A DNA stretch of 64,000 nucleotides from Lepidurus packardi (taxonomy: Eukaryota; Arthropoda; Branchiopoda; Notostraca; Triopsidae). A program made the position numbers and the translations under genes. Position 1 is the first letter of the stretch. Each line of letters starts with the position of its first letter. Below are positions 63,501 through 63,993 of this stretch, one piece after another. The DNA lies in assembly GCA_023053545.1 (NCBI GenBank), contig JAKZAN010000006.1, positions 997,001-1,061,000 on the forward strand, given 5' to 3'. The notes below the pieces were generated by a model, which was not told the DNA's origin, ran no database searches, and worked only from the letters and a program-made list of their open reading frames with translations.

Positions 63501-63993
63501 CTGGTTTCTTGGTTGCCAGGAGCTGCATGGCTTGAAACTGGGGATGATCGCAGTCCTAGACTATCTAAACTACTTGTACTGCCGCCCAAACGATGTCCCA
63601 ACTGCTCCAAAACACGCGTATTTTCTTCAATCTGTCGGGAAAGAGAACATGTTTTTATCTTCCGCGTGAACAAAATAATCGTGTGTGAAAGCAAGACATC
63701 AAGAAGCTGTGCATAATGGATTTTCATTGGCTACGTACAAGGCTTATGGGGCTTACGGTCCGTGAACGCAGCTTGCGGATACAAAAGCAAACAAAGCGAA
63801 ACAGTTACCTTACGTTTGGCATTGTCTCAAATGCTATTTACATAATATCAAGGAGTTTCTTCTTATATACAGCTCAATGCCAAATGTGCGAGGGACTTAC
63901 TTGGAAGTACAGAATAATTGTCCAGATTAACCCCAGAACCACAGGAGGTCTGCCATCGACTAAATCTGACGAGTTAATGTTCACTAGTTTGAT
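23..63993 (-). CDS. Msp300: Giant MSP-300/nesprin-type actin-binding spectrin-repeat protein, overall gene model (84 coding exons, partial at both ends)
   Basis: This entry spans the whole gene; the exons are listed separately as w1-w84 in transcript order. Seen in sequence: 84 open segments on the minus strand, each with a GT donor and AG acceptor and with compatible phases at all 83 junctions, totalling about 14,300 codons. Order of parts: end of CH1, Ser-rich linker, CH2, spectrin rod, disordered 2,807-codon exon, short rod segment, 1,850-codon mixed exon, and further spectrin repeats. Known of the family: nesprins/MSP-300 bind F-actin through tandem CH domains and anchor at the outer nuclear envelope through a C-terminal KASH domain. 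They position nuclei and organise muscle. The start codon and any KASH domain lie outside the window. The alternative of a spectraplakin or dystrophin is less likely: the CH sequences, the long CH1-CH2 linker and the large disordered inserts fit MSP-300 better. Confidence 0.9.
223..868 (-). other. Intron between w83 and w84 (646 bp)
   Basis: AT-rich with short oligo-T/A runs. I see no coding exon, RNA gene or recognisable element in it. Confidence 0.8.
869..2711 (-). CDS. Msp300: Exon w83: spectrin repeats then disordered segment with YADV motif
   Basis: 1 nt plus 614 codons. [18 protein letters not shown] at the start. About 420 residues of spectrin repeats follow ([14 protein letters not shown] and [14 protein letters not shown] as helix A). 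Then comes about 120 residues of Ser/Thr-rich disordered sequence containing [12 protein letters not shown] (1,086-1,125), similar to the SYADI motifs of w69. A helix ([20 protein letters not shown]) follows and the exon ends SAPDL at GTAAGT. Confidence 0.93.
2833..3050 (-). CDS. Msp300: Exon w82: spectrin repeat part
   Basis: 72 codons plus 2 nt. [18 protein letters not shown] at the start, VFIQ plus the split Arg codon shared with w83 at the end. Confidence 0.9.
3110..3712 (-). CDS. Msp300: Exon w81: spectrin repeats
   Basis: 201 codons, phase 0, about two repeats. [18 protein letters not shown] at the start, [17 protein letters not shown] as helix A, TRLLTTY plus the remaining codons at the donor. 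Confidence 0.92.
3776..3964 (-). CDS. Msp300: Exon w80: spectrin repeat part with NAGNAG acceptor
   Basis: 63 codons, phase 0. [17 protein letters not shown] at the start, YEERHACE at the donor. The acceptor reads CAGCAG; use of the second AG (end 3961) would drop one Gln. Confidence 0.88.
4041..4229 (-). CDS. Msp300: Exon w79: spectrin repeat part
   Basis: 63 codons, phase 0. [18 protein letters not shown] at the start, [10 protein letters not shown] at the donor. A TGACGTCA palindrome (4028-4035) overlaps the intron side of the donor region. Confidence 0.89.
4290..4688 (-). CDS. Msp300: Exon w78: spectrin repeat with Thr/Ser-rich insert
   Basis: 133 codons, phase 0. [18 protein letters not shown] at the start, KQLEEAQQ at the donor. 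About 60 residues rich in Thr, Ser, Pro and Val ([18 protein letters not shown] and on) separate two helical parts. Confidence 0.9.
4689..7259 (-). other. Intron between w77 and w78 (2,571 bp)
   Basis: The longest intron in the window. It contains three AACCCTA-type telomere-like words (5341-5388). No exon, transposase or RNA gene was recognised. The short open frames inside it lack splice sites and composition typical of this gene. Confidence 0.75.
7260..7589 (-). CDS. Msp300: Exon w77: one spectrin repeat
   Basis: 110 codons, phase 0, one repeat length. [18 protein letters not shown] at the start, [17 protein letters not shown] as helix A, LHKIK at the end. It sits alone between introns of 1.85 and 2.57 kb. 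Confidence 0.91.
7590..9436 (-). other. Intron between w76 and w77 (1,847 bp)
   Basis: It holds a TGACGTCA palindrome (9108-9115) and a telomere-like stretch on the opposite orientation (9069-9090, CGGTTAGGTTACGGTTAGGG). No coding content was recognised. Being flanked by a single-repeat exon and very long, it could host an internal promoter, but nothing in the sequence demonstrates this. Confidence 0.7.
9437..10399 (-). CDS. Msp300: Exon w76: three spectrin repeats
   Basis: 321 codons, phase 0. [18 protein letters not shown] at the start, LTTARNNIQ at the end. Trp positions in [25 protein letters not shown] and [13 protein letters not shown]. Confidence 0.92.
10539..10838 (-). CDS. Msp300: Exon w75: spectrin repeat
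   Basis: 100 codons, phase 0. [18 protein letters not shown] at the start, [17 protein letters not shown] as helix A, ALEHW at the end. Confidence 0.9.
10950..16499 (-). CDS. Msp300: Exon w74: 5.55 kb exon, disordered block followed by coiled coil
   Basis: 1,850 codons, phase 0. [18 protein letters not shown] at the start, then about 1,420 Ser/Thr/Gln/Val/Pro/Glu-rich residues without heptads. These include a basic box [17 protein letters not shown] next to an acidic one (about 15,720-15,860), an acidic [17 protein letters not shown] stretch (about 15,490-15,545), and two tandem copies of an approximately 150-residue repeat with [14 protein letters not shown] and [11 protein letters not shown] (13,450-14,357). 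From about 12,240 downward, [17 protein letters not shown] starts some 430 residues of spectrin-like helices ending PTIAVVK at GTAAGT. One oddity is the run of Ile/Val-rich helix ([18 protein letters not shown], about 11,970-12,030). Donor and acceptor phases match the neighbours. Confidence 0.93.
13450..14357 (-). repeat. Msp300: Two tandem approximately 150-residue repeats in exon w74
   Basis: Copy 1 about 14,357-13,925, copy 2 about 13,897-13,450. Shared landmarks: KTEFV/KTKFA; (K/E)DMFS(F/C)F(T/I)RSP(Q/H)TEF; ATER(I/V); P(F/F)(S/T)YW(S/P)S; SLPELS(V/I)E(E/D)IWAV; S(L/P)(P)(E/D)L(D/N)STT. They are similar at protein level and diverged in DNA. Confidence 0.8.
16500..17121 (-). other. Intron between w73 and w74 (622 bp)
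   Basis: It contains a short AAT microsatellite near 16,901-16,915. Nothing else was recognised. Confidence 0.8.
17122..17307 (-). CDS. Msp300: Exon w73: spectrin-like exon
   Basis: 62 codons, phase 0. [18 protein letters not shown] at the start, [17 protein letters not shown] and RLVDLQ at the GTATGA donor. Helical; acceptor CCAATCCAG. Confidence 0.87.
17422..17586 (-). CDS. Msp300: Exon w72: spectrin-like exon
   Basis: 55 codons, phase 0. [18 protein letters not shown] at the start, [15 protein letters not shown] as helix A, SDIESSK at the end. Confidence 0.9.
17646..17819 (-). CDS. Msp300: Exon w71: spectrin-like exon
   Basis: 58 codons, phase 0. [18 protein letters not shown] at the start, QKSVLE at the GTAAAT donor. 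Confidence 0.89.
17906..18019 (-). CDS. Msp300: Exon w70: short spectrin-like exon with NAGNAG acceptor
   Basis: 38 codons, phase 0. [18 protein letters not shown] at the start, SLIELQ at the end. The acceptor reads CAGCAG, so the first Gln may be included (end 18019) or omitted (end 18016). Confidence 0.88.
18020..18469 (-). other. Intron between w69 and w70 (450 bp)
   Basis: It follows the unusual GTGGGG donor of the 8.4 kb exon. The w69 frame stays open into it until a stop at 18380-18382. No exon was recognised. Confidence 0.75.
18470..26890 (-). CDS. Msp300: Exon w69: 8.4 kb exon, 2,807-residue mostly disordered, repeat-containing segment
   Basis: 2,807 codons, phase 0 both ends, no stop. 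It starts with the end of a spectrin helix ([19 protein letters not shown]); almost all the rest is Glu/Ser/Thr/Pro/Val-rich and lacks heptads. Internal families: SYADI-type motifs (26,665-26,695; 25,832-25,868; 25,153-25,195), a Lys/Arg cluster ([15 protein letters not shown], about 24,470-24,520), degenerate VPLQ repeats (23,650-24,045), a KKKKKKRP cluster (22,008-22,045), RTLSLGER (22,258-22,281), three acidic DDAW/DMLD boxes (21,028-21,681) and three SWA...WRSSQSES units (18,780-20,973). The donor is AAG/GTGGGG; its phase matches w70. Without this splice the frame would run to a stop at 18380. Function unknown; in MSP-300-type proteins a large non-spectrin block in the rod is expected, but I cannot assign binding partners. 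Confidence 0.93.
18780..20973 (-). repeat. Msp300: Three tandem protein repeats (SWA...KWRSSQSES...ERR...WPD units) in exon w69
   Basis: Units begin at about 20973, 20236 and 19390. Each has, in order: SWAxxVATGKPK; PLPxLVxxG followed by an acidic/Pro spacer; (D/N)[16 protein letters not shown]; an acidic linker; V(K/R)E(I/V/M)E(Q/R)R with (R/S)(L/I)SESE(R/Q/K)EA; and a closing (D/Y)(S/Y)W(P/S)D. Unit length is about 205-215 residues, with some nucleotide drift, so these are old protein-level duplications. Confidence 0.85.
21028..21681 (-). repeat. Msp300: Three acidic DDAW/DMLD boxes in exon w69
   Basis: [20 protein letters not shown] (about 21,610-21,681), [20 protein letters not shown] (about 21,308-21,380) and the weaker [20 protein letters not shown] (about 21,028-21,090). 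The spacing is about 300 nt. They lie directly N-terminal to the SWA units. Confidence 0.8.
27344..27454 (-). CDS. Msp300: Candidate alternative terminal exon (36 codons plus stop)
   Basis: Acceptor GATCCGTAG then phase-0 [36 protein letters not shown] and a TAG at 27344-27346. The helical part aligns with the start of w69 ([20 protein letters not shown] against [20 protein letters not shown]), so it looks like an alternative version of the same spectrin helix with its own stop. No usable donor is seen inside it and no canonical poly(A) signal after it. Supports a short isoform lacking everything from w69 on. Confidence 0.5.
   Translation of the reverse strand, partial: SWRERIAALQTKMAARHERCKLLLQRGTPDLEPLDT
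28112..28156 (-). CDS. Msp300: Candidate alternative terminal exon (14 codons plus stop)
   Basis: A strong-looking acceptor (TTCTTTCCTTACAG on the coding strand) is followed in phase 0 by [14 protein letters not shown] and a TAA at 28112-28114. Joined to w68 it would end the protein inside the rod. Against it: only 14 codons, no similarity I can name, and no AATAAA downstream on this strand before the next candidate. Confidence 0.3.
   Translation of the reverse strand, partial: NPAVTLYFGDTVTE
28503..28613 (-). CDS. Msp300: Exon w68: spectrin repeat part, last exon before the 8.4 kb exon
   Basis: 37 codons, phase 0, with GTAAGT donor. [16 protein letters not shown] at the start, RDKAVVEQN at the end. 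It can join in frame to w69, or to either of the two candidate terminal exons at 28112-28156 and 27344-27454. Confidence 0.88.
28881..29030 (-). CDS. Msp300: Exon w67: spectrin repeat part
   Basis: 50 codons, phase 0. [18 protein letters not shown] at the start, QLDALQQ at the end. Confidence 0.9.
29105..29317 (-). CDS. Msp300: Exon w66: spectrin repeat part
   Basis: 71 codons, phase 0. [17 protein letters not shown] at the start, [15 protein letters not shown] as helix A, LMSIEKLQ at the end. Confidence 0.9.
29410..29568 (-). CDS. Msp300: Exon w65: spectrin repeat part
   Basis: 53 codons, phase 0. [18 protein letters not shown] at the start, KLLQER at the end. Confidence 0.89.
29625..29771 (-). 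CDS. Msp300: Exon w64: spectrin repeat part
   Basis: 49 codons, phase 0. [18 protein letters not shown] at the start, [16 protein letters not shown] as helix A, LQDYS at the GTACGT donor. A second GT four bases further would break the frame. Confidence 0.88.
30005..30184 (-). CDS. Msp300: Exon w63: spectrin repeat part
   Basis: 60 codons, phase 0. [18 protein letters not shown] at the start, [11 protein letters not shown] at the end. Confidence 0.9.
30286..30480 (-). CDS. Msp300: Exon w62: spectrin repeat part
   Basis: 65 codons, phase 0. [18 protein letters not shown] at the start, [15 protein letters not shown] as helix A, LKEFLQ at the end. Confidence 0.9.
30574..30687 (-). CDS. Msp300: Exon w61: spectrin repeat part
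   Basis: 38 codons, phase 0. [18 protein letters not shown] at the start, PSDTERQ at the end. First of 21 consecutive phase-0 exons. Confidence 0.88.
30688..31619 (-). other. Intron between w60 and w61 (932 bp)
   Basis: No exon or element was recognised. Plus-strand open frames here have no gene-like features. Confidence 0.75.
31620..31794 (-). CDS. Msp300: Exon w60: spectrin repeat part
   Basis: 1 nt plus 58 codons. [18 protein letters not shown] at the start, SSVEAHLK at the end, with [14 protein letters not shown] at the A-helix position. Confidence 0.9.
31795..33033 (-). other. Intron between w59 and w60 (1,239 bp)
   Basis: Contains one TGACGTCA palindrome (32870-32877) and purine-rich stretches (about 32,380-32,520). 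No exon was recognised. The 2+1 codon split across it rules out a required phase-changing exon. Confidence 0.75.
33034..33185 (-). CDS. Msp300: Exon w59: spectrin repeat part
   Basis: 50 codons plus 2 nt. [17 protein letters not shown] at the start, DALRDRHA plus the split Arg codon shared with w60 at the end. Confidence 0.89.
33256..33378 (-). CDS. Msp300: Exon w58: spectrin repeat part
   Basis: 41 codons, phase 0. [18 protein letters not shown] at the start, LNETLAHLK at the end. Confidence 0.89.
33577..33759 (-). CDS. Msp300: Exon w57: spectrin repeat part
   Basis: 61 codons, phase 0. [18 protein letters not shown] at the start, TELSDMWE at the donor. Confidence 0.9.
33999..34658 (-). 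CDS. Msp300: Exon w56: spectrin repeats
   Basis: 220 codons, phase 0, two repeats. [18 protein letters not shown] at the start, EHQLAAFQ at the end. Helix A in [15 protein letters not shown]. Confidence 0.92.
34659..36154 (-). other. Intron between w55 and w56 (1,496 bp)
   Basis: AT-rich; carries the simple tandem repeat cluster at 35826-36030. No exon was recognised. Confidence 0.75.
35826..36030. repeat. Degenerate tandem repeat (ATCTATGTTAATCATATT and CTACCTATGTACATCAT types)
   Basis: Two related short units repeat with variation: TTAATCTATGTTAATCATAT three times, then CTACCTATGTA/CATCATC variants. It is intronic, a simple-sequence expansion. Confidence 0.75.
36155..36763 (-). CDS. Msp300: Exon w55: spectrin repeats
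   Basis: 203 codons, phase 0, about two repeats. [18 protein letters not shown] at the start, DEERGKHK at the end. Confidence 0.91.
36833..37168 (-). CDS. Msp300: Exon w54: spectrin repeat
   Basis: 112 codons, phase 0. [18 protein letters not shown] at the start, AQHVLNGCE at the GTAAGT donor. The next intron is in frame and stop-free (see findings). Confidence 0.9.
37432..37631 (-). CDS. Msp300: Exon w53: spectrin repeat part
   Basis: 2 nt plus 66 codons. [18 protein letters not shown] at the start, [15 protein letters not shown] as helix A, TEQLAM at the donor. Confidence 0.9.
37779..37902 (-). CDS. Msp300: Exon w52: spectrin repeat part
   Basis: 41 codons plus 1 nt. [18 protein letters not shown] at the start, ELFTIIN plus a split Gly codon at the GTAAAT donor. 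Confidence 0.88.
37961..38287 (-). CDS. Msp300: Exon w51: one spectrin repeat
   Basis: 109 codons, phase 0. [18 protein letters not shown] at the start, EKEIDKYK at the end. Confidence 0.91.
38345..38614 (-). CDS. Msp300: Exon w50: spectrin repeat
   Basis: 90 codons, phase 0. [18 protein letters not shown] at the start, [16 protein letters not shown] as helix A, TRLEQIK at the end. Confidence 0.91.
38669..39028 (-). CDS. Msp300: Exon w49: spectrin repeat
   Basis: 120 codons, phase 0. [18 protein letters not shown] at the start, [17 protein letters not shown] as helix A, NELKTK at the end. A second in-frame AG six bases further in (exon end 39022) would drop two residues. I chose the first AG. 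Confidence 0.89.
39029..40329 (-). other. Intron between w48 and w49 (1,301 bp)
   Basis: AT-rich with several oligo-A/T runs. An open stretch at about 39,420-39,590 was examined and rejected as an exon. Nothing else was recognised. Confidence 0.75.
40330..40500 (-). CDS. Msp300: Exon w48: spectrin repeat part
   Basis: 57 codons, phase 0. [18 protein letters not shown] at the start, [17 protein letters not shown] as helix A, AAQLECNQ at the end. Followed by the 1.3 kb intron 39029-40329. Confidence 0.9.
40617..40721 (-). CDS. Msp300: Exon w47: 35-codon helical exon
   Basis: 35 codons, phase 0. [18 protein letters not shown] at the start, GKCSQK at the GTACAG donor. Confidence 0.88.
40957..41130 (-). 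CDS. Msp300: Exon w46: spectrin repeat with Pro-rich loop
   Basis: 58 codons, phase 0. [18 protein letters not shown] at the start, LEDLLDQ at the end. A Pro-rich loop ([16 protein letters not shown]) interrupts the helices. Confidence 0.9.
41204..41362 (-). CDS. Msp300: Exon w45: spectrin repeat part
   Basis: 53 codons, phase 0. [17 protein letters not shown] at the start, ELLEETK at the end. Confidence 0.9.
41425..41604 (-). CDS. Msp300: Exon w44: spectrin repeat part
   Basis: 60 codons, phase 0. [17 protein letters not shown] at the start, QTALQVK at the donor. Helices B-C with a loop SSPAIKPT. Confidence 0.9.
41656..42120 (-). CDS. Msp300: Exon w43: spectrin repeats
   Basis: 155 codons, phase 0. 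[18 protein letters not shown] at the start, EQIAAHN at the donor. It contains [15 protein letters not shown] as helix A, and [12 protein letters not shown]. Confidence 0.92.
42180..42362 (-). CDS. Msp300: Exon w42: spectrin repeat part
   Basis: 61 codons, phase 0. [18 protein letters not shown] at the start, [20 protein letters not shown] as a type-A variant, STLSQLK at the end. Confidence 0.9.
42549..42578. repeat. Poly-A/poly-T tract of 30 bases
   Basis: An uninterrupted run of A on the plus strand (T on the coding strand), about 21 bp from the w41 donor. A slippage-prone mononucleotide repeat. Confidence 0.9.
42600..42917 (-). CDS. Msp300: Exon w41: one spectrin repeat
   Basis: 106 codons, phase 0. 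[19 protein letters not shown] at the start, [15 protein letters not shown] as helix [10 protein letters not shown] at the end. Its donor lies about 21 bp from a 30-base poly-T (coding strand) in the following intron. Confidence 0.91.
42997..43467 (-). CDS. Msp300: Exon w40: spectrin repeats
   Basis: 157 codons, phase 0. [18 protein letters not shown] at the start; [12 protein letters not shown] as helix A; type-A motif [34 protein letters not shown]; ends SKLPRCR. Confidence 0.92.
43524..43796 (-). CDS. Msp300: Exon w39: spectrin repeat (type B)
   Basis: 91 codons, phase 0. [17 protein letters not shown] at the start, type-B motif [27 protein letters not shown] at the donor. Confidence 0.91.
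43846..44020 (-). CDS. Msp300: Exon w38: spectrin repeat part
   Basis: 1 nt plus 58 codons. [18 protein letters not shown] at the start, ISQLEDIDK at the end. It completes the type-A repeat begun in w37. Confidence 0.9.
44103..44788 (-). CDS. Msp300: Exon w37: spectrin repeats
   Basis: 228 codons plus 2 nt, two repeats. [18 protein letters not shown] at the start; [18 protein letters not shown] corresponds to the type-A motif; [18 protein letters not shown] to type B; then [14 protein letters not shown]; ends GQNKL plus a split Arg codon. Confidence 0.92.
44844..45833 (-). CDS. Msp300: Exon w36: spectrin repeats with a Ser/Arg-rich loop insert
   Basis: 330 codons, phase 0, three repeats. 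[18 protein letters not shown] at the start; type-A motif [32 protein letters not shown] near the end; ends ISQLK. In the middle (about 45,115-45,215) the loop between helices is expanded by a basic Ser/Thr-rich segment, [18 protein letters not shown] then TNSI. Its core RTLSLGER also occurs in exon w69. Confidence 0.92.
45964..46139 (-). CDS. Msp300: Exon w35: spectrin repeat part
   Basis: 2 nt plus 58 codons. [18 protein letters not shown] at the start, [15 protein letters not shown] as helix [11 protein letters not shown] at the end. Confidence 0.9.
46201..46354 (-). CDS. Msp300: Exon w34: spectrin repeat part (type A)
   Basis: 51 codons plus 1 nt. [18 protein letters not shown] at the start, type-A motif [20 protein letters not shown], ending EYLFN plus a split Asp codon. 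Confidence 0.9.
46408..46728 (-). CDS. Msp300: Exon w33: spectrin repeat
   Basis: 107 codons, phase 0, one repeat length. [17 protein letters not shown] at the start, [17 protein letters not shown] as helix A, ETAVSALS at the end. Confidence 0.91.
46789..46944 (-). CDS. Msp300: Exon w32: spectrin repeat part
   Basis: 52 codons, phase 0. [18 protein letters not shown] at the start, KRTQLERLK at the end. Helix A of a type-B repeat. Confidence 0.9.
47001..47171 (-). CDS. Msp300: Exon w31: spectrin repeat part (type A)
   Basis: 57 codons, phase 0. [18 protein letters not shown] at the start, [20 protein letters not shown] as the type-A hallmark, ASKMVETK at the end. Confidence 0.91.
47333..47810 (-). 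CDS. Msp300: Exon w30: spectrin repeats, type B then A
   Basis: 1 nt plus 159 codons. [18 protein letters not shown] at the start; type-B motif [16 protein letters not shown] with LTERAQQL; then [15 protein letters not shown]; ends ENKLATIQ. Confidence 0.92.
47881..48041 (-). CDS. Msp300: Exon w29: spectrin repeat part (type A)
   Basis: 53 codons plus 2 nt. [17 protein letters not shown] at the start; type-A motif [20 protein letters not shown]; ends GLLSAV plus a split Gln codon. Confidence 0.9.
48218..48382 (-). CDS. Msp300: Exon w28: spectrin repeat part
   Basis: 55 codons, phase 0. [16 protein letters not shown] at the start, with [14 protein letters not shown] as helix A; ends ANLERLR. 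Confidence 0.91.
48450..49100 (-). CDS. Msp300: Exon w27: spectrin repeats, super-unit A/B
   Basis: 217 codons, phase 0, two full repeats. [18 protein letters not shown] at the start; type [15 protein letters not shown], then [17 protein letters not shown]; type [25 protein letters not shown]; ends LKRAQ. The clearest example of the two-repeat unit in one exon. Confidence 0.93.
49160..49312 (-). CDS. Msp300: Exon w26: spectrin repeat part
   Basis: 51 codons, phase 0. [19 protein letters not shown] at the start, QSVQVTAK at the end. It contains an acidic Ser/Asp-rich loop ([17 protein letters not shown]). Confidence 0.88.
49313..49708 (-). other. Intron between w25 and w26 (396 bp)
   Basis: No exon or element was recognised. 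It is longer than neighbouring introns and flanks the 25-codon exon w25. Confidence 0.75.
49709..49783 (-). CDS. Msp300: Exon w25: 25-codon exon
   Basis: 25 codons, phase 0. [16 protein letters not shown] then LALADHLEQ, which is spectrin helix. It is the shortest coding exon I place in the window. Flanking introns are 396 and 323 bp, longer than the local norm, so it could be a cassette exon (inference). Confidence 0.85.
49784..50106 (-). other. Intron between w24 and w25 (323 bp)
   Basis: No exon or element was recognised. Confidence 0.75.
50107..50302 (-). CDS. Msp300: Exon w24: spectrin repeat part
   Basis: 1 nt plus 65 codons. [18 protein letters not shown] at the start, [15 protein letters not shown] as helix [15 protein letters not shown] (type-B motif) at the end. 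Confidence 0.9.
50368..50545 (-). CDS. Msp300: Exon w23: spectrin repeat part
   Basis: 2 nt, 58 codons and 2 nt. [18 protein letters not shown] at the start, REIANLK at the end. Helical; it contains the basic patch KSRRAK in what would be an inter-helix loop. Confidence 0.88.
50610..50877 (-). CDS. Msp300: Exon w22: spectrin repeat part
   Basis: 89 codons plus 1 nt. [18 protein letters not shown] at the start, DALNVYT plus a split Asp codon at the end. It includes [19 protein letters not shown], a variant of the GREGI motif, and [12 protein letters not shown]. Confidence 0.9.
50942..51134 (-). CDS. Msp300: Exon w21: spectrin repeat part
   Basis: 1 nt plus 64 codons. [18 protein letters not shown] at the start, continuing the type-A helix of w20; then [12 protein letters not shown]; ends SRMLKHK. 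Confidence 0.9.
51212..51824 (-). CDS. Msp300: Exon w20: spectrin repeats, super-unit B/A
   Basis: 2 nt, 203 codons and 2 nt. [18 protein letters not shown] at the start; type B motif [13 protein letters not shown]; then type A ending [18 protein letters not shown] with the split Arg codon shared with w21. Confidence 0.92.
51892..52051 (-). CDS. Msp300: Exon w19: spectrin repeat part
   Basis: 53 codons plus 1 nt. [18 protein letters not shown] at the start, DSHKESL at the end. It completes the type-A repeat started in w18, with a degenerate [20 protein letters not shown] in place of the usual TAPDG motif. Confidence 0.9.
52107..52271 (-). CDS. Msp300: Exon w18: spectrin repeat part
   Basis: 55 codons, phase 0. 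[18 protein letters not shown] at the start; contains [12 protein letters not shown] and the type-A loop [15 protein letters not shown]; ends SIIE. Confidence 0.91.
52332..52832 (-). CDS. Msp300: Exon w17: spectrin repeats, super-unit A/B
   Basis: 167 codons, phase 0. [18 protein letters not shown] at the start, DITEKSK at the end. It contains both hallmark motifs: [20 protein letters not shown] (type A) and [14 protein letters not shown] with EILTHQ (type B). Confidence 0.92.
52833..53390 (-). other. Intron between w16 and w17 (558 bp)
   Basis: It holds an array of related words between 52,986 and 53,122: CATGCAA at 52988, 53053 and 53096, and TGACGTCA at 53029 and 53115. No coding content. 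Confidence 0.7.
53391..57560 (-). CDS. Msp300: Exon w16: 4.17 kb exon with about twelve spectrin repeats
   Basis: 1,390 codons, phase 0, uninterrupted. [18 protein letters not shown] at the start, VVGDYKVLQ at the end. Helix-A tryptophans recur at roughly 110-residue spacing: [84 protein letters not shown]. From about 54,720 downward the repeats begin to alternate in the A/B super-unit described in the findings. In the first half the repeats are more divergent. Confidence 0.95.
57700..58008 (-). CDS. Msp300: Exon w15: one spectrin repeat
   Basis: 103 codons, phase 0, almost exactly one repeat. [18 protein letters not shown] at the start, [10 protein letters not shown] at the end, with [15 protein letters not shown] as helix A of the next repeat. 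Confidence 0.91.
58071..58643 (-). CDS. Msp300: Exon w14: spectrin repeats
   Basis: 191 codons, phase 0. [18 protein letters not shown] at the start, VQNLFQMAQ at the end. Helix-A segments are [14 protein letters not shown] and [13 protein letters not shown], separated by a loop with a Pro/Thr/Ser insert ([18 protein letters not shown]). Confidence 0.91.
58705..58961 (-). CDS. Msp300: Exon w13: spectrin repeat part
   Basis: 2 nt plus 85 codons. [19 protein letters not shown] at the start, [11 protein letters not shown] at the donor. Helical with an A-helix Trp. Confidence 0.9.
59020..59518 (-). CDS. Msp300: Exon w12: spectrin repeats with a Cys cluster
   Basis: 166 codons plus 1 nt. [18 protein letters not shown] at the start, EKLKHLK at the end; about one and a half repeats. 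The stretch [15 protein letters not shown] followed by YTTC has four Cys in about 21 residues. This is unusual for a rod, but there is no recognisable zinc-finger spacing. Confidence 0.9.
59634..59766. repeat. Purine-rich GATAGTTAAG-type repeat
   Basis: Degenerate units of GGATAGTTAAGAAA/GGTTAAGGAAAG repeat through the intron between w11 and w12. On the coding strand it is a long pyrimidine-rich tract starting a few bases after the w11 donor. Confidence 0.75.
59772..59880 (-). CDS. Msp300: Exon w11: spectrin helix A segment
   Basis: 1 nt plus 36 codons. [17 protein letters not shown] with the conserved helix-A Trp, ending KIKADFQ at GTAAAC. The intron behind it holds the purine-rich repeat at 59634-59766. 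Confidence 0.9.
59972..60192 (-). CDS. Msp300: Exon w10: spectrin repeat part
   Basis: 73 codons plus 2 nt. [19 protein letters not shown] at the start and PQQWQEYEY plus a split Lys codon at the end. Fits w11, which begins with the missing base. Confidence 0.9.
60262..60558 (-). CDS. Msp300: Exon w9: spectrin repeat
   Basis: 99 codons, phase 0. [17 protein letters not shown] at the start and EALLEKYR at the donor (CGA/GTACAA). One repeat with Trp positions in [10 protein letters not shown] and GRWEAIKQ. Confidence 0.9.
60630..61271 (-). CDS. Msp300: Exon w8: spectrin repeats
   Basis: 214 codons, phase 0, about two repeats. Starts [16 protein letters not shown] after an acceptor preceded by a run of about 18 T (coding strand), ends NRQTAELQK. 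Helix A is visible as [16 protein letters not shown] and [15 protein letters not shown]. Confidence 0.91.
61351..61515 (-). CDS. Msp300: Exon w7: part of spectrin repeat
   Basis: 55 codons, phase 0. [20 protein letters not shown] at the start, IYTEQLQ at the end; amphipathic helix sequence. The following intron (61272-61350) carries an oligo-T tract on the coding strand just before the w8 acceptor. Confidence 0.9.
61576..61934 (-). CDS. Msp300: Exon w6: spectrin repeat
   Basis: 2 nt plus 119 codons, about one repeat. Begins with a split Asp codon then [18 protein letters not shown] and ends [10 protein letters not shown]. The phase matches the 1-nt overhang of w5. Confidence 0.91.
62009..62693 (-). 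CDS. Msp300: Exon w5: spectrin repeats
   Basis: 228 codons plus 1 nt, about two spectrin repeats. Starts [16 protein letters not shown] and ends KRTIKL. Helix-A tryptophans are in [12 protein letters not shown] and [10 protein letters not shown], with regular heptad hydrophobics and high Glu/Gln/Lys content. Confidence 0.92.
62797..62916 (-). CDS. Msp300: Exon w4: CH2-to-rod junction
   Basis: 40 codons, phase 0. Starts [17 protein letters not shown], ends [10 protein letters not shown] short Pro-rich start leads into a helix with a Trp (LIAWLNAK), the typical position of helix A in a first spectrin repeat. Confidence 0.9.
63043..63334 (-). CDS. Msp300: Exon w3: second calponin-homology domain (CH2)
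   Basis: 1 nt plus 97 codons. [19 protein letters not shown], then [14 protein letters not shown] and [20 protein letters not shown]: the core motifs of a type-2 CH domain, including the conserved SWRDG and the LLDPEDVD turn. Ends [10 protein letters not shown]. With w1-w2 it completes the F-actin-binding module at the N-terminus of the protein. Confidence 0.95.
63411..63631 (-). CDS. Msp300: Exon w2: CH1-CH2 linker and start of CH2
   Basis: 73 codons plus 2 nt. Starts [17 protein letters not shown], runs through a Ser/Pro/Ala-rich stretch of about 45 residues ([15 protein letters not shown] and on) and ends [14 protein letters not shown] plus a split Lys codon, which is the first helix of CH2. 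A long flexible linker between the CH domains is known for nesprin family members. It is shorter in dystrophin and spectrin. Confidence 0.92.
63901..63993 (-). CDS. Msp300: Exon w1: C-terminal part of CH1 domain
   Basis: 31 codons, phase 0 at both ends, AG acceptor right at the window edge and GTAAGT donor. It encodes [19 protein letters not shown] followed by [12 protein letters not shown], the typical end of the first CH domain of nesprin-type actin-binding domains. The first part of CH1 lies upstream, outside the window. Strongest single pointer to family together with w3. Confidence 0.93.
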